From SLDF01 sp964537925 (GTDB lineage Bacteria > Bacteroidota > Bacteroidia > Chitinophagales > Saprospiraceae): a stretch of 64,000 bases of DNA. Position 1 is the first letter of the stretch. Each line of letters opens with the position of its first letter. Positions 8,873 to 17,475 of this stretch are shown here, one piece after another. The position numbers were made by a program, and so were the translations under genes. Under the pieces are notes generated by a model, which had not been told where the DNA came from, searched no databases, and saw only the letters and a list, made by a program, of their open reading frames with translations. The stretch covers positions 1 through 64,000 of the forward strand of contig CAZICV010000004.1 of NCBI GenBank assembly GCA_964537925.1, read 5' to 3'.

Positions 8873-9724
8873 ATGTATATCTTCCGTACGGTAGCCGGGC
8901 TGCAGGATCACCTGGATAGACATCGCAGGAGACCGTCAACTATCGGGTTTGTCCCGACGATGGGCGCCCTGCACGAAGGGCATCTCTCCCTGGTCGCAAA
9001 GGCGAGGGCTCACTGTGATATTACAGTGTGTTCGGTCTTTGTCAACCCTACACAGTTCAACGATCCCGCTGATCTGGCCCGATACCCGAGGACGGAGGAC
9101 AAAGACGCCCGTATGCTGGCAGAGGCCGGGTGTGATATACTGTTCCTGCCTTCAGCAGAGGAAATCTATCCTGCTGATATGCCCCCTCCTCCCGACATAG
9201 ACCTCGGGCATATCGGTTCGGCTATGGAAGGCGCTACCCGGCCCGGACATTTTGCCGGTGTGATCCAGGTGGTAGACCGCCTGCTCCGTATCGTAAACCC
9301 CGATGAGCTGTTCATGGGACAAAAGGACTTCCAGCAGGTGGCTGTGATCCGAAGGCTGCTGGATACAGCGCATCCGTCGATCAGGATGCACGTAGTACCT
9401 ACCAGGAGAGAAGAGGACGGCCTGGCCATGAGCTCCCGCAATCAGCGTCTTCTGCCTGAGTGGCGGGCAGCCGCCCCGGTACTTTACCGTACGTTACAGG
9501 AGCTGGTGGCAAAACTTCCGCTCGCAGACACTGCCCCGGCCCGAACCGAAGCGCTGGACCGGATCAGCGCTGCCGGGCTGAAGCCCGTCTACCTGGAGAT
9601 CGTAGACCAGATCACGCTGGAGCCGGCAGAGACAGTAAGAGAGGGTGACAATGTCACTGTCTGCGTTGCAGCTTTCGCCGGCGAGATCAGGCTCATAGAC
9701 AACCTGCCCTGGCCGGTTTTGTAA
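8873..9724 (+). CDS. panC: Pantothenate synthetase
   Basis: 283 residues. ATP-dependent condensation of pantoate and beta-alanine. The signatures are FVPTMGALHEGHLSLV (HxGH-type nucleotide-binding), SVFVNPTQFN, FMGQKDFQQ and the KMSKS-like MSSRNQRL. It lies 99 bases before panD, which makes its beta-alanine. A TACCTTTC box at 8859-8866 sits only 6 bases before the ATG, implying a very short leader if it is the promoter. Confidence 0.97.
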   Translation: MYIFRTVAGLQDHLDRHRRRPSTIGFVPTMGALHEGHLSLVAKARAHCDITVCSVFVNPTQFNDPADLARYPRTEDKDARMLAEAGCDILFLPSAEEIYPADMPPPPDIDLGHIGSAMEGATRPGHFAGVIQVVDRLLRIVNPDELFMGQKDFQQVAVIRRLLDTAHPSIRMHVVPTRREEDGLAMSSRNQRLLPEWRAAAPVLYRTLQELVAKLPLADTAPARTEALDRISAAGLKPVYLEIVDQITLEPAETVREGDNVTVCVAAFAGEIRLIDNLPWPVL

Positions 9725-9808
9725 CTTTTTGACCGGCCGGACGGTTTAATTATCAAACACGGAAGTCACTGTATTGGGCTCCTGTCGACCGTTTTCAAAC
9801 AAACATTG

Positions 9809-9816
9809 TATTTTTG
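9809..9816 (+). promoter_or_regulatory. -7 promoter box of panD
   Basis: TATTTTTG ends 7 bases before the panD ATG at 9824, so the transcript would have almost no leader. No -33 element is obvious. Confidence 0.45.
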
Positions 9817-9823
9817 CAGCGCT

Positions 9824-10168
9824 ATGTGGATCCACGTTTTCAAATCCAAAATACACCGGGCGACCGTCACGGATGCTGATCTCAACTATATGGGCAGCAT
9901 CACGATCGACGAGGACCTGATGGATGCTGCCCACCTGCTGGAAGGTGAGAAAGTCCAGGTTGTCAATAACAACAACGGCGAACGGTTTGAAACCTATGTG
10001 ATCCGGGGAGAACGCGGCAGCGGTACGATATGCCTCAACGGCGCCGCAGCGCGCAAAGTCCTGAAAGGCGATACCGTCATCATCATCTCCTATGCCATCA
10101 TGACGCCCGAGGAGGCCCGCGATCATAAGCCGGTGACCATCTACCCGGACGCACAGAACAGTATCTAA
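9824..10168 (+). CDS. panD: Aspartate 1-decarboxylase proenzyme
   Basis: 114 residues. Pyruvoyl enzyme converting aspartate to beta-alanine for pantothenate. Self-cleavage is expected between G24 and S25 (NYMGSITIDE). Further signatures are KVQVVNNNNGERFETYVI and GDTVIIISYA. An in-frame codon 18 bases upstream would lie inside the promoter box, so ATG 9824 is used. Pairs with panC. Confidence 0.97.
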   Translation: MWIHVFKSKIHRATVTDADLNYMGSITIDEDLMDAAHLLEGEKVQVVNNNNGERFETYVIRGERGSGTICLNGAAARKVLKGDTVIIISYAIMTPEEARDHKPVTIYPDAQNSI

Positions 10169-10181
10169 ACCCGGGATCATT

Positions 10182-11294
10182 TTGCCAGCATACCTGAAAG
10201 ACCTGCTCAAGATCCTGCTCTTCTTCGGAGTGGGTTTTTTCATCCTGTACCTGGTCTACAACAACCAGAATGCCGCCTTCCAGGAACAATGCCGCCTGGA
10301 CGGTATACCGGCCGCGGATTGCAGCCTGCTCGATAAAGTCTGGAGCGACCTCCGCACTGTCAATCCCCTGTGGCTGCTTGTTGTGCTGCTCTGCTTCAAC
10401 ATATCCAACATATCGCGTGCCCTGCGCTGGCGTATGATGCTCGAATCACTCGGGTACAAGACCCGCATGCTCAATGCTTTCTTTACGATCATGCTCAGTT
10501 ACTTCGCCAATCTCGGCCTGCCGCGTATAGGCGAAGTAGTGCGCGCCACTACTTTTTCCAGGTATGAAAAGATCCGGGTAGAAAAACTGATGGGTACCAT
10601 CGTACTTGACCGGATACTGGACCTGATCAGCGCCGGCATCGTGTTTCTCATAGCGATACTGACGGAGTATGAGATGCTCTGGAACTTCATCACGCAGAGC
10701 CGCTCTTCCGGGGCAGGTGAAAGCGGAGGGGCCGGACCCTGGCTCGTACTGGCCGCAGGTATAGCTGTAGCGGCAGGCGTATTGTTTTATATGTTCCGGC
10801 AGTATTTCGGTCGTTTCAGGATCGTGCAGAAGGTACAGAGCCTGCTGCTGGGATTTGCAGAGGGACTGCGCAGTATCTCCAGGATAAAGCGCCCGCTTCC
10901 GTTCATCTTTCACTCCCTCGTGATCTGGGTGATGTACTTCCTCATGACCTATCTCTGTTTTTCCGCATTCGGCCCCACAGAACACCTGGGAGTCAAAGCA
11001 GGACTGATCGTCTTTGCTTTCAGTACACTGGGCGTCATCATCCCGTCGCCCGGCGGCATGGGTACTTTTCATGCCCTGGCTGTCATCGCATTGGGTCTTT
11101 ACGGGATCAATGGCGGAGACGCCTTTTCCTTTGCCAATATCCTGTTCTTTTCCGTACAGATCGGCGCCAGTGTATTACTTGGCATCATATCGCTGATCAT
11201 GCTGCCTGTTTTCAACAAAGGCTACCATCCCCAGCGTGCAGGCACTATATTTACAGAAGATGAAGCCGGACTTTCTCTCCAAAATAAAGGATAA
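10182..11294 (+). CDS. Flippase-like integral membrane protein (LPG synthase TM / YbhN family)
   Basis: 370 residues, multi-spanning. Signatures of the family: NISNISRALRWRMMLESLGY, SYFANLGLPRIGEVVRA and PSPGGMGTFHALAVIALGLYGI. The start is TTG at 10182, 13 bases after the panD stop; no in-frame ATG exists upstream, although ATT at 10179 is adjacent. It overlaps the next gene by 35 bases. Members move or modify lipids; the substrate here is unknown. Confidence 0.87.
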   Translation: MPAYLKDLLKILLFFGVGFFILYLVYNNQNAAFQEQCRLDGIPAADCSLLDKVWSDLRTVNPLWLLVVLLCFNISNISRALRWRMMLESLGYKTRMLNAFFTIMLSYFANLGLPRIGEVVRATTFSRYEKIRVEKLMGTIVLDRILDLISAGIVFLIAILTEYEMLWNFITQSRSSGAGESGGAGPWLVLAAGIAVAAGVLFYMFRQYFGRFRIVQKVQSLLLGFAEGLRSISRIKRPLPFIFHSLVIWVMYFLMTYLCFSAFGPTEHLGVKAGLIVFAFSTLGVIIPSPGGMGTFHALAVIALGLYGINGGDAFSFANILFFSVQIGASVLLGIISLIMLPVFNKGYHPQRAGTIFTEDEAGLSLQNKG

Positions 11295-11739
11295 AACGGC
11301 CCTGTCCGAATGGCTTCTGCAAAGCCGTGCAGCGGGTCGCCGTATTGTCTTTACCAACGGGTGTTTCGACTTGCTGCATACCGGTCATGTCACCTATCTG
11401 GATGCTGCGGCACAGCAGGGCGATATACTGCTCGTAGCTGTCAACGACGATGAGTCCGTACGCAGGCTCAAAGGTTCCTCGCGACCGATCTGCCCGCTGG
11501 CCGACCGTATGGTGATGCTTGCCGCACTGGGCATGGTAGGAGCTGTGACCCCGTTCGCCGAAGATACTCCGCTGGAACTGATCCTGCAGGTCAGGCCCGA
11601 TGTACTGGTCAAAGGGGGCGACTACCGGCCCGACGACATCGTCGGCAGCCGGGAAGTCTTGTCCTGGGGAGGAGAAGTACGCACGATCCCCTTCGTCGCC
11701 GGGTATTCGACCACATCACTGATCAATCGATTGTCATGA
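11260..11739 (+). CDS. rfaE2: D-glycero-beta-D-manno-heptose 1-phosphate adenylyltransferase
   Basis: 159 residues from ATG 11260 (an earlier in-frame codon at 11236 lies deeper inside the upstream gene). Nucleotidyltransferase of the HldE C-terminal type: FTNGCFDLLHTGHVTYL (HxGH motif), DDESVRRLKG, RPDVLVKGGDY. It makes ADP-heptose for LPS core. The kinase half (RfaE1) is not in this window. Its stop overlaps the next start by 4 bases. Confidence 0.92.
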   Translation: MKPDFLSKIKDKTALSEWLLQSRAAGRRIVFTNGCFDLLHTGHVTYLDAAAQQGDILLVAVNDDESVRRLKGSSRPICPLADRMVMLAALGMVGAVTPFAEDTPLELILQVRPDVLVKGGDYRPDDIVGSREVLSWGGEVRTIPFVAGYSTTSLINRLS

Positions 11740-12554
11740 CGCGTCTCAGAGAGCTCACCGACCACCTGGAACAGATCGCTCCGCCCGATCTACAGGAATC
11801 TTACGACAACTGCGGGCTGCTTACAGGCGACCATGAGCAGGAGATCACCGGCGTGGTTTGCTGCCTGGACATGACCCCGGAGGTTATATCTGAAGCCATA
11901 GAGAGAGGCTGCAACGTGGTAGTAGGTCACCACCCCATCATTTTCAAAGGCCTCAGGCGGATCAACGGGTACAACTATGTAGAGCGCTCAGTCATACTTG
12001 CTATCAGGCACGGCATCGCGCTCTATGCCATCCATACCAGCCTGGACAATGTGCTCTACCAGGGCGTCAACGAACAGATCGCACTGCGCCTGGGCATCAA
12101 GAACTACAGGCCTCTGCTACCGAAACAACTGTCCCAGGCTCACCCGCTGCAGAAGCAGGGCAATCCGGCGGGGACCGGCCTTATCGGCGAACTGCCGGAA
12201 CCTTGGACGGAAACCGGTTTTCTGGAGCATATCAAGGAGCGTATGCTGGCTTCATGTGTGCGGCATACCGCCCTTACGGGCAGGGCTGTGCGCACCGTGG
12301 CTGTCTGCGGCGGATCGGGGAGCGGTTTCCTGCCCGCAGCACTGGCCTCCGGCGCGGATGTATACGTGACAGCTGACTTCAAATACCACGAATTCTTCGA
12401 TGCAGACGGGCGTATTCTCATTGCGGATATCGGGCACTATGAAAGCGAACAATTCACCATACCCCTTCTGCATGAACTAATAACAAAGAAATTTAGTAAT
12501 TTTGCGGCCTATTGTACTGGTACAAATACCAATCCCATCAAATACCTGACATAA
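11736..12554 (+). CDS. Nif3-like dinuclear metal-centre protein
   Basis: 272 residues. Conserved DNCGLLTGD, GHHPIIFKGLRRI, HTSLDNVLYQGVN and the C-terminal ADFKYHEFFDA ... DIGHYESEQF are the Nif3/YbgI family blocks supplying metal ligands. The length fits the short form of the family without the inserted PII-like domain found in longer homologues. Cellular role not established (GTP cyclohydrolase I type 2-like annotation is uncertain). Start overlaps the stop of rfaE2. Confidence 0.92.
   Translation: MTRLRELTDHLEQIAPPDLQESYDNCGLLTGDHEQEITGVVCCLDMTPEVISEAIERGCNVVVGHHPIIFKGLRRINGYNYVERSVILAIRHGIALYAIHTSLDNVLYQGVNEQIALRLGIKNYRPLLPKQLSQAHPLQKQGNPAGTGLIGELPEPWTETGFLEHIKERMLASCVRHTALTGRAVRTVAVCGGSGSGFLPAALASGADVYVTADFKYHEFFDADGRILIADIGHYESEQFTIPLLHELITKKFSNFAAYCTGTNTNPIKYLT
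12497..12504 (+). promoter_or_regulatory. -7 promoter box for the zinc-ribbon gene
   Basis: TAATTTTG lies inside the 3' end of the Nif3 gene, 53 bases before the next ATG, so the zinc-ribbon gene may have its own internal promoter. Confidence 0.45.
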
Positions 12555-12557
12555 ATC

Positions 12558-13325
12558 ATGGCAAAGAAAGAGTTGAGTGTAACGGAAAGGCTGAAAAACC
12601 TCTATGAGCTGCAGCAGATCGACTCCCAGCTGGATGAGATCGAGGTACTCAAAGGAGAGTTGCCTATCGAAGTGAGTGACCTGGAGGATGAAATCGCGGG
12701 TATGGAGACCCGCATTCAGAAGCTCAACAACAATATAAAGGAGTTGGAAGCCGAGATATCGCGCCATAACGGCAATATCAAAGATGCCGACAACCTCATC
12801 ACACGCTACAACAAGCAGTTGGACAGCGTGAAGAACAACCGGGAGTATGATGCGCTCATGAAGGAGATCGAGCTGCAAAAACTCGAGATCCAGCTCTCCG
12901 AGAAAAAGATCAAGGAAGCCAAGGGTAATATAGGTCTTAAGGAAGAAGCGGTAGAAGCTGCCAACCAAAAGCTGGAAGGCAAGAAGAAAGACCTGGAAAC
13001 AAAGAAAGTAGAGCTGGAGAAAATCATCGAGAAGACAGAAAAGGACGAAGACAAGCTCCGTAAACTGGTTGACAAGGCCCGCAAGAAGATCGATGACCGT
13101 TTTCTCAAGGCTTATGACAAGATCAGGACCAGCTATCGCAATGGCCTGGCGGTCGTCACCGTGGAGCGCGACGCCTGCGGAGGTTGCTTCAACCAGATCC
13201 CGCCCCAGATGCAGCTGGAGATCAGCCTCAGTAAGAAGATCATTGCCTGTGAGCACTGCGGCCGTGTCCTGGTCGACTCATCTGTAGTACACCATACCGA
13301 AACTGCACCTGCAGAAGCAGAATAA
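12558..13325 (+). CDS. Coiled-coil zinc-ribbon protein (C4-type)
   Basis: 255 residues. A long charged coiled coil (about 20-190) is followed by a C4 zinc ribbon with C207-x2-C210 (CGGCFNQIPPQ) and C231-x2-C234 (CEHCG). This is the conserved bacterial family often found after nif3, as here (3 bases between genes). Nucleic-acid-related functions have been proposed for the family; nothing here decides it. A terminator follows. Confidence 0.92.
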   Translation: MAKKELSVTERLKNLYELQQIDSQLDEIEVLKGELPIEVSDLEDEIAGMETRIQKLNNNIKELEAEISRHNGNIKDADNLITRYNKQLDSVKNNREYDALMKEIELQKLEIQLSEKKIKEAKGNIGLKEEAVEAANQKLEGKKKDLETKKVELEKIIEKTEKDEDKLRKLVDKARKKIDDRFLKAYDKIRTSYRNGLAVVTVERDACGGCFNQIPPQMQLEISLSKKIIACEHCGRVLVDSSVVHHTETAPAEAE

Positions 13326-13349
13326 ACAAGTATAAAAAAACATAAAAAG

Positions 13350-13378
13350 GAACCGGCCCACCAGCCGGTTCTTTTATT
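13350..13378 (+). terminator. Intrinsic terminator
   Basis: Inverted repeat GAACCGGC / GCCGGTTC (13350-13357 / 13364-13371) followed by a T-rich tract, 24 bases after the zinc-ribbon gene. Confidence 0.85.
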
Positions 13379-13417
13379 TCTGCCCTACCTTAGTGACGGA
13401 TCCCAATCCCGTTATAG

Positions 13418-14911
13418 GTGCGCGCATATTTGTTCTGGAAATATCTCCCGGTCCTGCTCCTGCTCACAGCCTGGAGCCTACCGGTACTCGGCAGGCCATA
13501 TGTCAGCTATACCGGGGATCTGCAGCCGGCTTTCGGACAGATATTCCACCTCCGGTTCCAGGAAGCGACGCTCTCTCTAAAACACGCATCAGAACGCTGG
13601 CCCGGCAACCTGGCAGTCGACCACCTGGAAAACTATGCCGATTGTCTCAGCCTCTTCGTCTCCGAGGACAAAACCCGTTACAAGAAGCTCCTTCCGGCCC
13701 GTGACCGCAGACTGAGGAAAGTACAGGCGCTGCCGGACAACGATCCTGCCCGGAAATACCTGCGGGCAGATATACTGCTCCAGTGGGCAGCCGTCAAGCT
13801 CAAGTTTGGTGACCAGTTCAGCGCCATGCTGGATGTACGCCGGGCATACAAGGCGCTTGAAGAGAACCTGTCGGAGTTCCCGGACCATGTTCTCAGCCGC
13901 AAGGATATGGCTGTTCTGCAGGCGCTCATCGGTACAGTTCCAGACCAGTACAGGTGGGGCGTACAGCTGCTGGGACTCAGCGGCGACATCGGAAGGTCCG
14001 TCCGCGAGCTGCAGGCGCTGGCTGTACACCGGGACGGAGACGCAGTATTTTTCCGGGACGAGATCATCGCAGCCGGTGTTCTGATCGAGTATTATCTCAA
14101 CAACCGGCCAGGCCAGGCCATAGCACGTATGGAGCGCTTCCCTCCTGCCACCCAGAAGAGCCCGTTGTATATTTTCATGGCCGCCAATATATACCGCCGG
14201 CAGGGCCTCAACGAACAGGCACTGGCCCTATTGGATACATATAAGCCGTATCCCGGGGCCACCCCCTTCACCTATCTCGACTTCCTGAAGGGCGATTGCC
14301 TGTTGCGCAGGATAGACCGCGACGCAGCCAGGCACCTGCAGTATTTCATCGATCACCATAAGGGACAAAACTACCTGAAAGAGGCTTACCAGAAACTTGC
14401 CTGGCACGCATTGGTACAGGGCGATACGATACGCTACAGGCAGATGATGAGACAGGTACTGGACAAAGGTCAGTCGCTGCTGGACGAGGATCGCTCAGCC
14501 CTGTCTGAGGCCAGGACAGGCATGATACCCCATGTCGGCCTGCTGAAAGCACGGCTCTACTACGATGGTGGCTACTACCGGGAATCAGAACGTATACTCG
14601 AATATCTGCGCCCGGATGACCTGGAGGGAACCTGGCGCCTCGAGTGGCTCTACCGTCGTGCCAGGGTACAGGAGAAAATGAACAGGCCCGAGACGGCACG
14701 CAGGCTGTACAGGGAAGTGATCGCGCAGGGCAGCGAAGATACCGGCTATTTCGCCTGTAATGCTGCCCTGCAGCTGGGTCTGCTGGCAGAGGAAGCAGGT
14801 CAGCCTGCCCGCGCCAGAGCCTATTACGAGCAGTGCCTGTCTATGGAGCCCGACCAGTATCGCAACAGCCTGCACCAGAAGGCAAGGGCTGGCCTCCAAC
14901 GGCTCCGGTGA
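13418..14911 (+). CDS. Secreted TPR-repeat protein
   Basis: 497 residues with a GTG start at 13418. The hydrophobic stretch KYLPVLLLLTAWSLPVLG is a signal peptide. The rest is helical with degenerate tetratricopeptide-like repeats (for example MAANIYRRQGLNEQALALLDTY, LEWLYRRARVQEKMNRPETARRLYREV, LGLLAEEAGQPARARAYYEQCL). Probably a periplasmic or outer-membrane-associated scaffold. Function unknown. The CRISPR-like repeats lie just downstream. Confidence 0.82.
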   Translation: MRAYLFWKYLPVLLLLTAWSLPVLGRPYVSYTGDLQPAFGQIFHLRFQEATLSLKHASERWPGNLAVDHLENYADCLSLFVSEDKTRYKKLLPARDRRLRKVQALPDNDPARKYLRADILLQWAAVKLKFGDQFSAMLDVRRAYKALEENLSEFPDHVLSRKDMAVLQALIGTVPDQYRWGVQLLGLSGDIGRSVRELQALAVHRDGDAVFFRDEIIAAGVLIEYYLNNRPGQAIARMERFPPATQKSPLYIFMAANIYRRQGLNEQALALLDTYKPYPGATPFTYLDFLKGDCLLRRIDRDAARHLQYFIDHHKGQNYLKEAYQKLAWHALVQGDTIRYRQMMRQVLDKGQSLLDEDRSALSEARTGMIPHVGLLKARLYYDGGYYRESERILEYLRPDDLEGTWRLEWLYRRARVQEKMNRPETARRLYREVIAQGSEDTGYFACNAALQLGLLAEEAGQPARARAYYEQCLSMEPDQYRNSLHQKARAGLQRLR

Positions 14912-15065
14912 GCTTTCTGATACCGCTTCACCTACAACTGCAGGTCGTCGATCACCCGAGATTTTCTTATTATTACAGGTGGACGACTTTTCAGAACTGA
15001 AAATGGCCCGGCGGCTTCGGTAATAACAAGGACAACCAGTTTAATATATATTTTAAATACGGCGT

Positions 15066-15292
15066 CATATAATTGCACTAGAGTAGGATTGAAATTAGGG
15101 GAAGGCCATGTCCTCCCATTGCACTTCGTTCATATAATTGCACTAGGGTAGGATTGAAATTAGTCAAAGTATTCGATTGCTTGCAGGAACTGCTTTCATA
15201 TAATTCTACTAGATAGGATTGAAATTGCCAGGATATCTACACGGCCAGGAAGGGAGCAGGACATATAATCGTACCCGGGCTGGGATTGAGAT
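15066..15292 (+). CRISPR. Short decaying CRISPR-like array (4 repeats, 3 spacers, no cas)
   Basis: Four copies of an approximately 30-base repeat start at 15066, 15131, 15197 and 15262 (consensus begins CATATAAT and ends GGATTGAAAT). Intervals are 65, 66 and 65 bases, leaving unrelated spacers of 35, 36 and 36 bases. Copies 1 and 2 differ at one base; copy 3 has a one-base deletion and two changes; copy 4 is strongly diverged. The ATTGAAAT end resembles the crRNA 5' handle of type I-A/I-B/III repeats, and decay at the right end fits a leader on the left (A+T-rich 15035-15065). No cas genes are present in the window. Confidence 0.55.
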
Positions 15293-15595
15293 GTCCCAAC
15301 AGGTTCGACTCCCGTATCCTCCACCTTGAACTAACGGCCGAATCCGATCACACCGGTTCATCTGTCTCTGCGACACACCCACCTCCTTTACAGCCTGTAC
15401 ATTGATTCGCTTCTATCCGGGATGAAATAGTACTGACTTTTTATATATATAAATTTCATATATAATATGTCCTTCCGTATCCCTACCCCTATAGTTTCGA
15501 TATAAACTCTGCATAGAATAGTCCTTCCACCCTGCCGCCCTCTATTGCCAAAAACCGTATTTTTATTGTCGGTCTGCACCATAAAAACAGCATCT
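15293..15595. other. Intergenic region with a tRNA-like fragment
   Basis: 15299-15315 can fold as a tRNA T-arm (stem ACAGG / CCCGT with one mismatch, loop TTCGACT), followed by ATCCTCC-A like an acceptor 3' strand. No matching tRNA body is seen upstream. An A+T-rich stretch at 15440-15470 may hold the promoter of the next gene. No ORF is convincing. Confidence 0.3.
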
Positions 15596-16219
15596 ATGAC
15601 CGACAGAGATTATCTGCAAAGCCTCAGAGAACCCACAACCGCCGACCCACTGCGGATACTCGTGAGTGCCTGCCTGACCGGGATCGCCTGCGGTTATGAA
15701 GCCACCGACTATGGCGACTACCCTTCTGTACTGAAATTGCTGGCATACGACAATGTACGGATCGTAAGGTTCTGTCCCGAGGACTATTCCTTCGGCACGC
15801 CGAGAGAACTGTGCGATATACACGGCGGCACAGGCGATGATGTGCTCGACGGACGGGCGCGGGTACTCACAGCATCAGGGGCAGACTGGACGGAAGGAAT
15901 GATCAGTGCCGCCCGCAGAATGCTGGAAATAGCTAAAAGAGAAGACATCGAAGTAGCCGTACTTATGGATATCAGCGCTGCCTGTGGCAGCCAGGTCATC
16001 TATAGCGGCAGCCGCCTGGCGGAAAACAAAGTATACCGGATCGGCGCAGGTGTCTGCGCTGCGCTGCTGCAGCGACATGGCTTCCGGGTAATCAGCCAAC
16101 GGGACTATGCCGCCCTGGAGGTCCTCTACTCCAGGATAGACCGTGATCACAGGATAGACTCCACCAGGCTGGACCAGGATGAGACGGACTGGTACACAGA
16201 ATATTTTGGTAACCGATAA
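15596..16219 (+). CDS. DUF523 (TudS-like) iron-sulfur protein
   Basis: 207 residues from ATG 15596. Conserved DUF523 blocks: ILVSACLTGIACGYEA (C26, C32), CPEDYSFGTPR (C60) and ISAACGSQVIY (C130). Three such cysteines bind a [4Fe-4S] cluster in the thiouracil desulfidase TudS of this family, so a desulfurase-type reaction is possible. The family's usual first block reads SACLLG-x-x-CRY; here the Arg is Gly. It stands alone. Confidence 0.85.
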   Translation: MTDRDYLQSLREPTTADPLRILVSACLTGIACGYEATDYGDYPSVLKLLAYDNVRIVRFCPEDYSFGTPRELCDIHGGTGDDVLDGRARVLTASGADWTEGMISAARRMLEIAKREDIEVAVLMDISAACGSQVIYSGSRLAENKVYRIGAGVCAALLQRHGFRVISQRDYAALEVLYSRIDRDHRIDSTRLDQDETDWYTEYFGNR

Positions 16220-16346
16220 GAAGAGACAGGCTACAGCAAAACGTACATATCGGAGACAGGGCGGCACAGGGGATTCTCGGGGCAAACCCGATCATCACTC
16301 ATAGCATGCCATGCCTGGCGGCCGGAAGGAGGAATCAAATCCCTGA

Positions 16347-17468
16347 TTACCGGTAAGACCAACCAACCACTCCCCTGAATTTGTTCAGTACCAGCGAATC
16401 CCCTGAAGGAGCATATACCTTCAGATCATTGAAGAGTACCGTCGCCTTGCGCACTTTGTCACCGGCCTGGTTGGTACTTTCATAAGGAGAAGAGGCCTCT
16501 ACTTCAAAAAAGCCCTTTTGTTGCCTGGTCGCGCTGGTATAGACTACGCCATTCCGGTCCGTATACCGGACTTCTGCCGTACTCATCTGCGGGCCCGGGG
16601 TATTATGGTAGATATCCAGCGTCGTCGTGAAAGCCGACAGGCAGGGAACGATAAGACCTGCGCTATTGCGCTGTATATCCATACTTACCAGGACTCCTAT
16701 ACCCGGTTTTGAGTTCGTTATTCTCAGCGTATACCGGCCCGGCGTAGTGATCACGCGACGTCCCTGCGTCACACCGTCAGACCATTCATAGAGCAGGTTA
16801 CCAGCCTGCTTGAGAAACTGCGGTATGATCGTATCACCGGATACCGAAAATCCCCTGAGCGAAATCTCCTGCGAGCTGAGGCCGGGGTTGTAGGACTTGA
16901 TATACTGGGTATTGCAGCCGGTACCGGAGTCTTTCATCACTGCAGTGATCTTGACACCCTGCTCCCCCGACTTGAAATTGTTGATAATGAATCTCGAACC
17001 GGTCATATAGTGGGTATCCACATCGATATATGACCAGGAAACATATGCCTCCTGCGCCGTATCCACCAGTTCATTCCTCAGGACGAAGACAGTGCCGAGG
17101 GTGCTGCCCGGACTGTTGTAAAGGTAAGCATACCTGCCTGTATTGAACAGGTTGGAAGTATCGGCACAACAATCGGTCGAACGGTTGTCCCTGAGGCGGA
17201 GAGAGATCGATGCCAAAGTATCGTCTTCGTCTACAGGATTGAAACTATTGCTGAACGTCCTTATACCGAATTCGTCCCGAAGCTGTTCTGTGAAAAGATA
17301 ATGGTCCGAACCACCAAAAGAAACGGGCCGGCTGCCCACATACCCCGTGAGCTCGAAAGTCGGTGTCTCCTTGTCCGGTTCGGGCAGATCTATTTTGTTG
17401 CAGGCAGACCAGCCGAACAACAAAAGCGCCCAGGCCAGGCAGGATAGATATTTACTCCTCATGATCAT
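16347..17468 (-). CDS. Hypothetical lipoprotein
   Basis: 373 residues (or 371 from the second Met). The signal peptide ends in GWSAC, a lipobox, with Cys 23 as lipid site. The mature part is beta-rich with no family I can name; it has an Ig-like stretch (GRYTLRITNSKPGIGVLVSM). It lies 7 bases after the membrane-anchored barrel gene and so is the last gene of the sigma-factor cluster. Confidence 0.72.
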   Translation of the reverse strand: MIMRSKYLSCLAWALLLFGWSACNKIDLPEPDKETPTFELTGYVGSRPVSFGGSDHYLFTEQLRDEFGIRTFSNSFNPVDEDDTLASISLRLRDNRSTDCCADTSNLFNTGRYAYLYNSPGSTLGTVFVLRNELVDTAQEAYVSWSYIDVDTHYMTGSRFIINNFKSGEQGVKITAVMKDSGTGCNTQYIKSYNPGLSSQEISLRGFSVSGDTIIPQFLKQAGNLLYEWSDGVTQGRRVITTPGRYTLRITNSKPGIGVLVSMDIQRNSAGLIVPCLSAFTTTLDIYHNTPGPQMSTAEVRYTDRNGVVYTSATRQQKGFFEVEASSPYESTNQAGDKVRKATVLFNDLKVYAPSGDSLVLNKFRGVVGWSYR

Positions 17469-17475
17469 TTACAGT

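Noticed and set aside
8687..8923. 78-codon minus-strand ORF before panC
   Set aside because: It overlaps the panC start and promoter and has no recognisable features.
12477..13256. 259-codon ORF antisense to the zinc-ribbon gene
   Set aside because: Leu/Val-rich mirror of a coiled-coil gene; the sense frame has conserved zinc cysteines and a terminator.
15226..15325. Complete class II tRNA across repeat 4
   Set aside because: A T-arm-like 3' end is visible, but no matching 5' acceptor, D-arm or anticodon arm could be drawn.
15440..15470. A+T-rich near-palindrome as a fifth repeat copy
   Set aside because: It shares only a CATATA word with the repeat and is out of register with the 65-base period.
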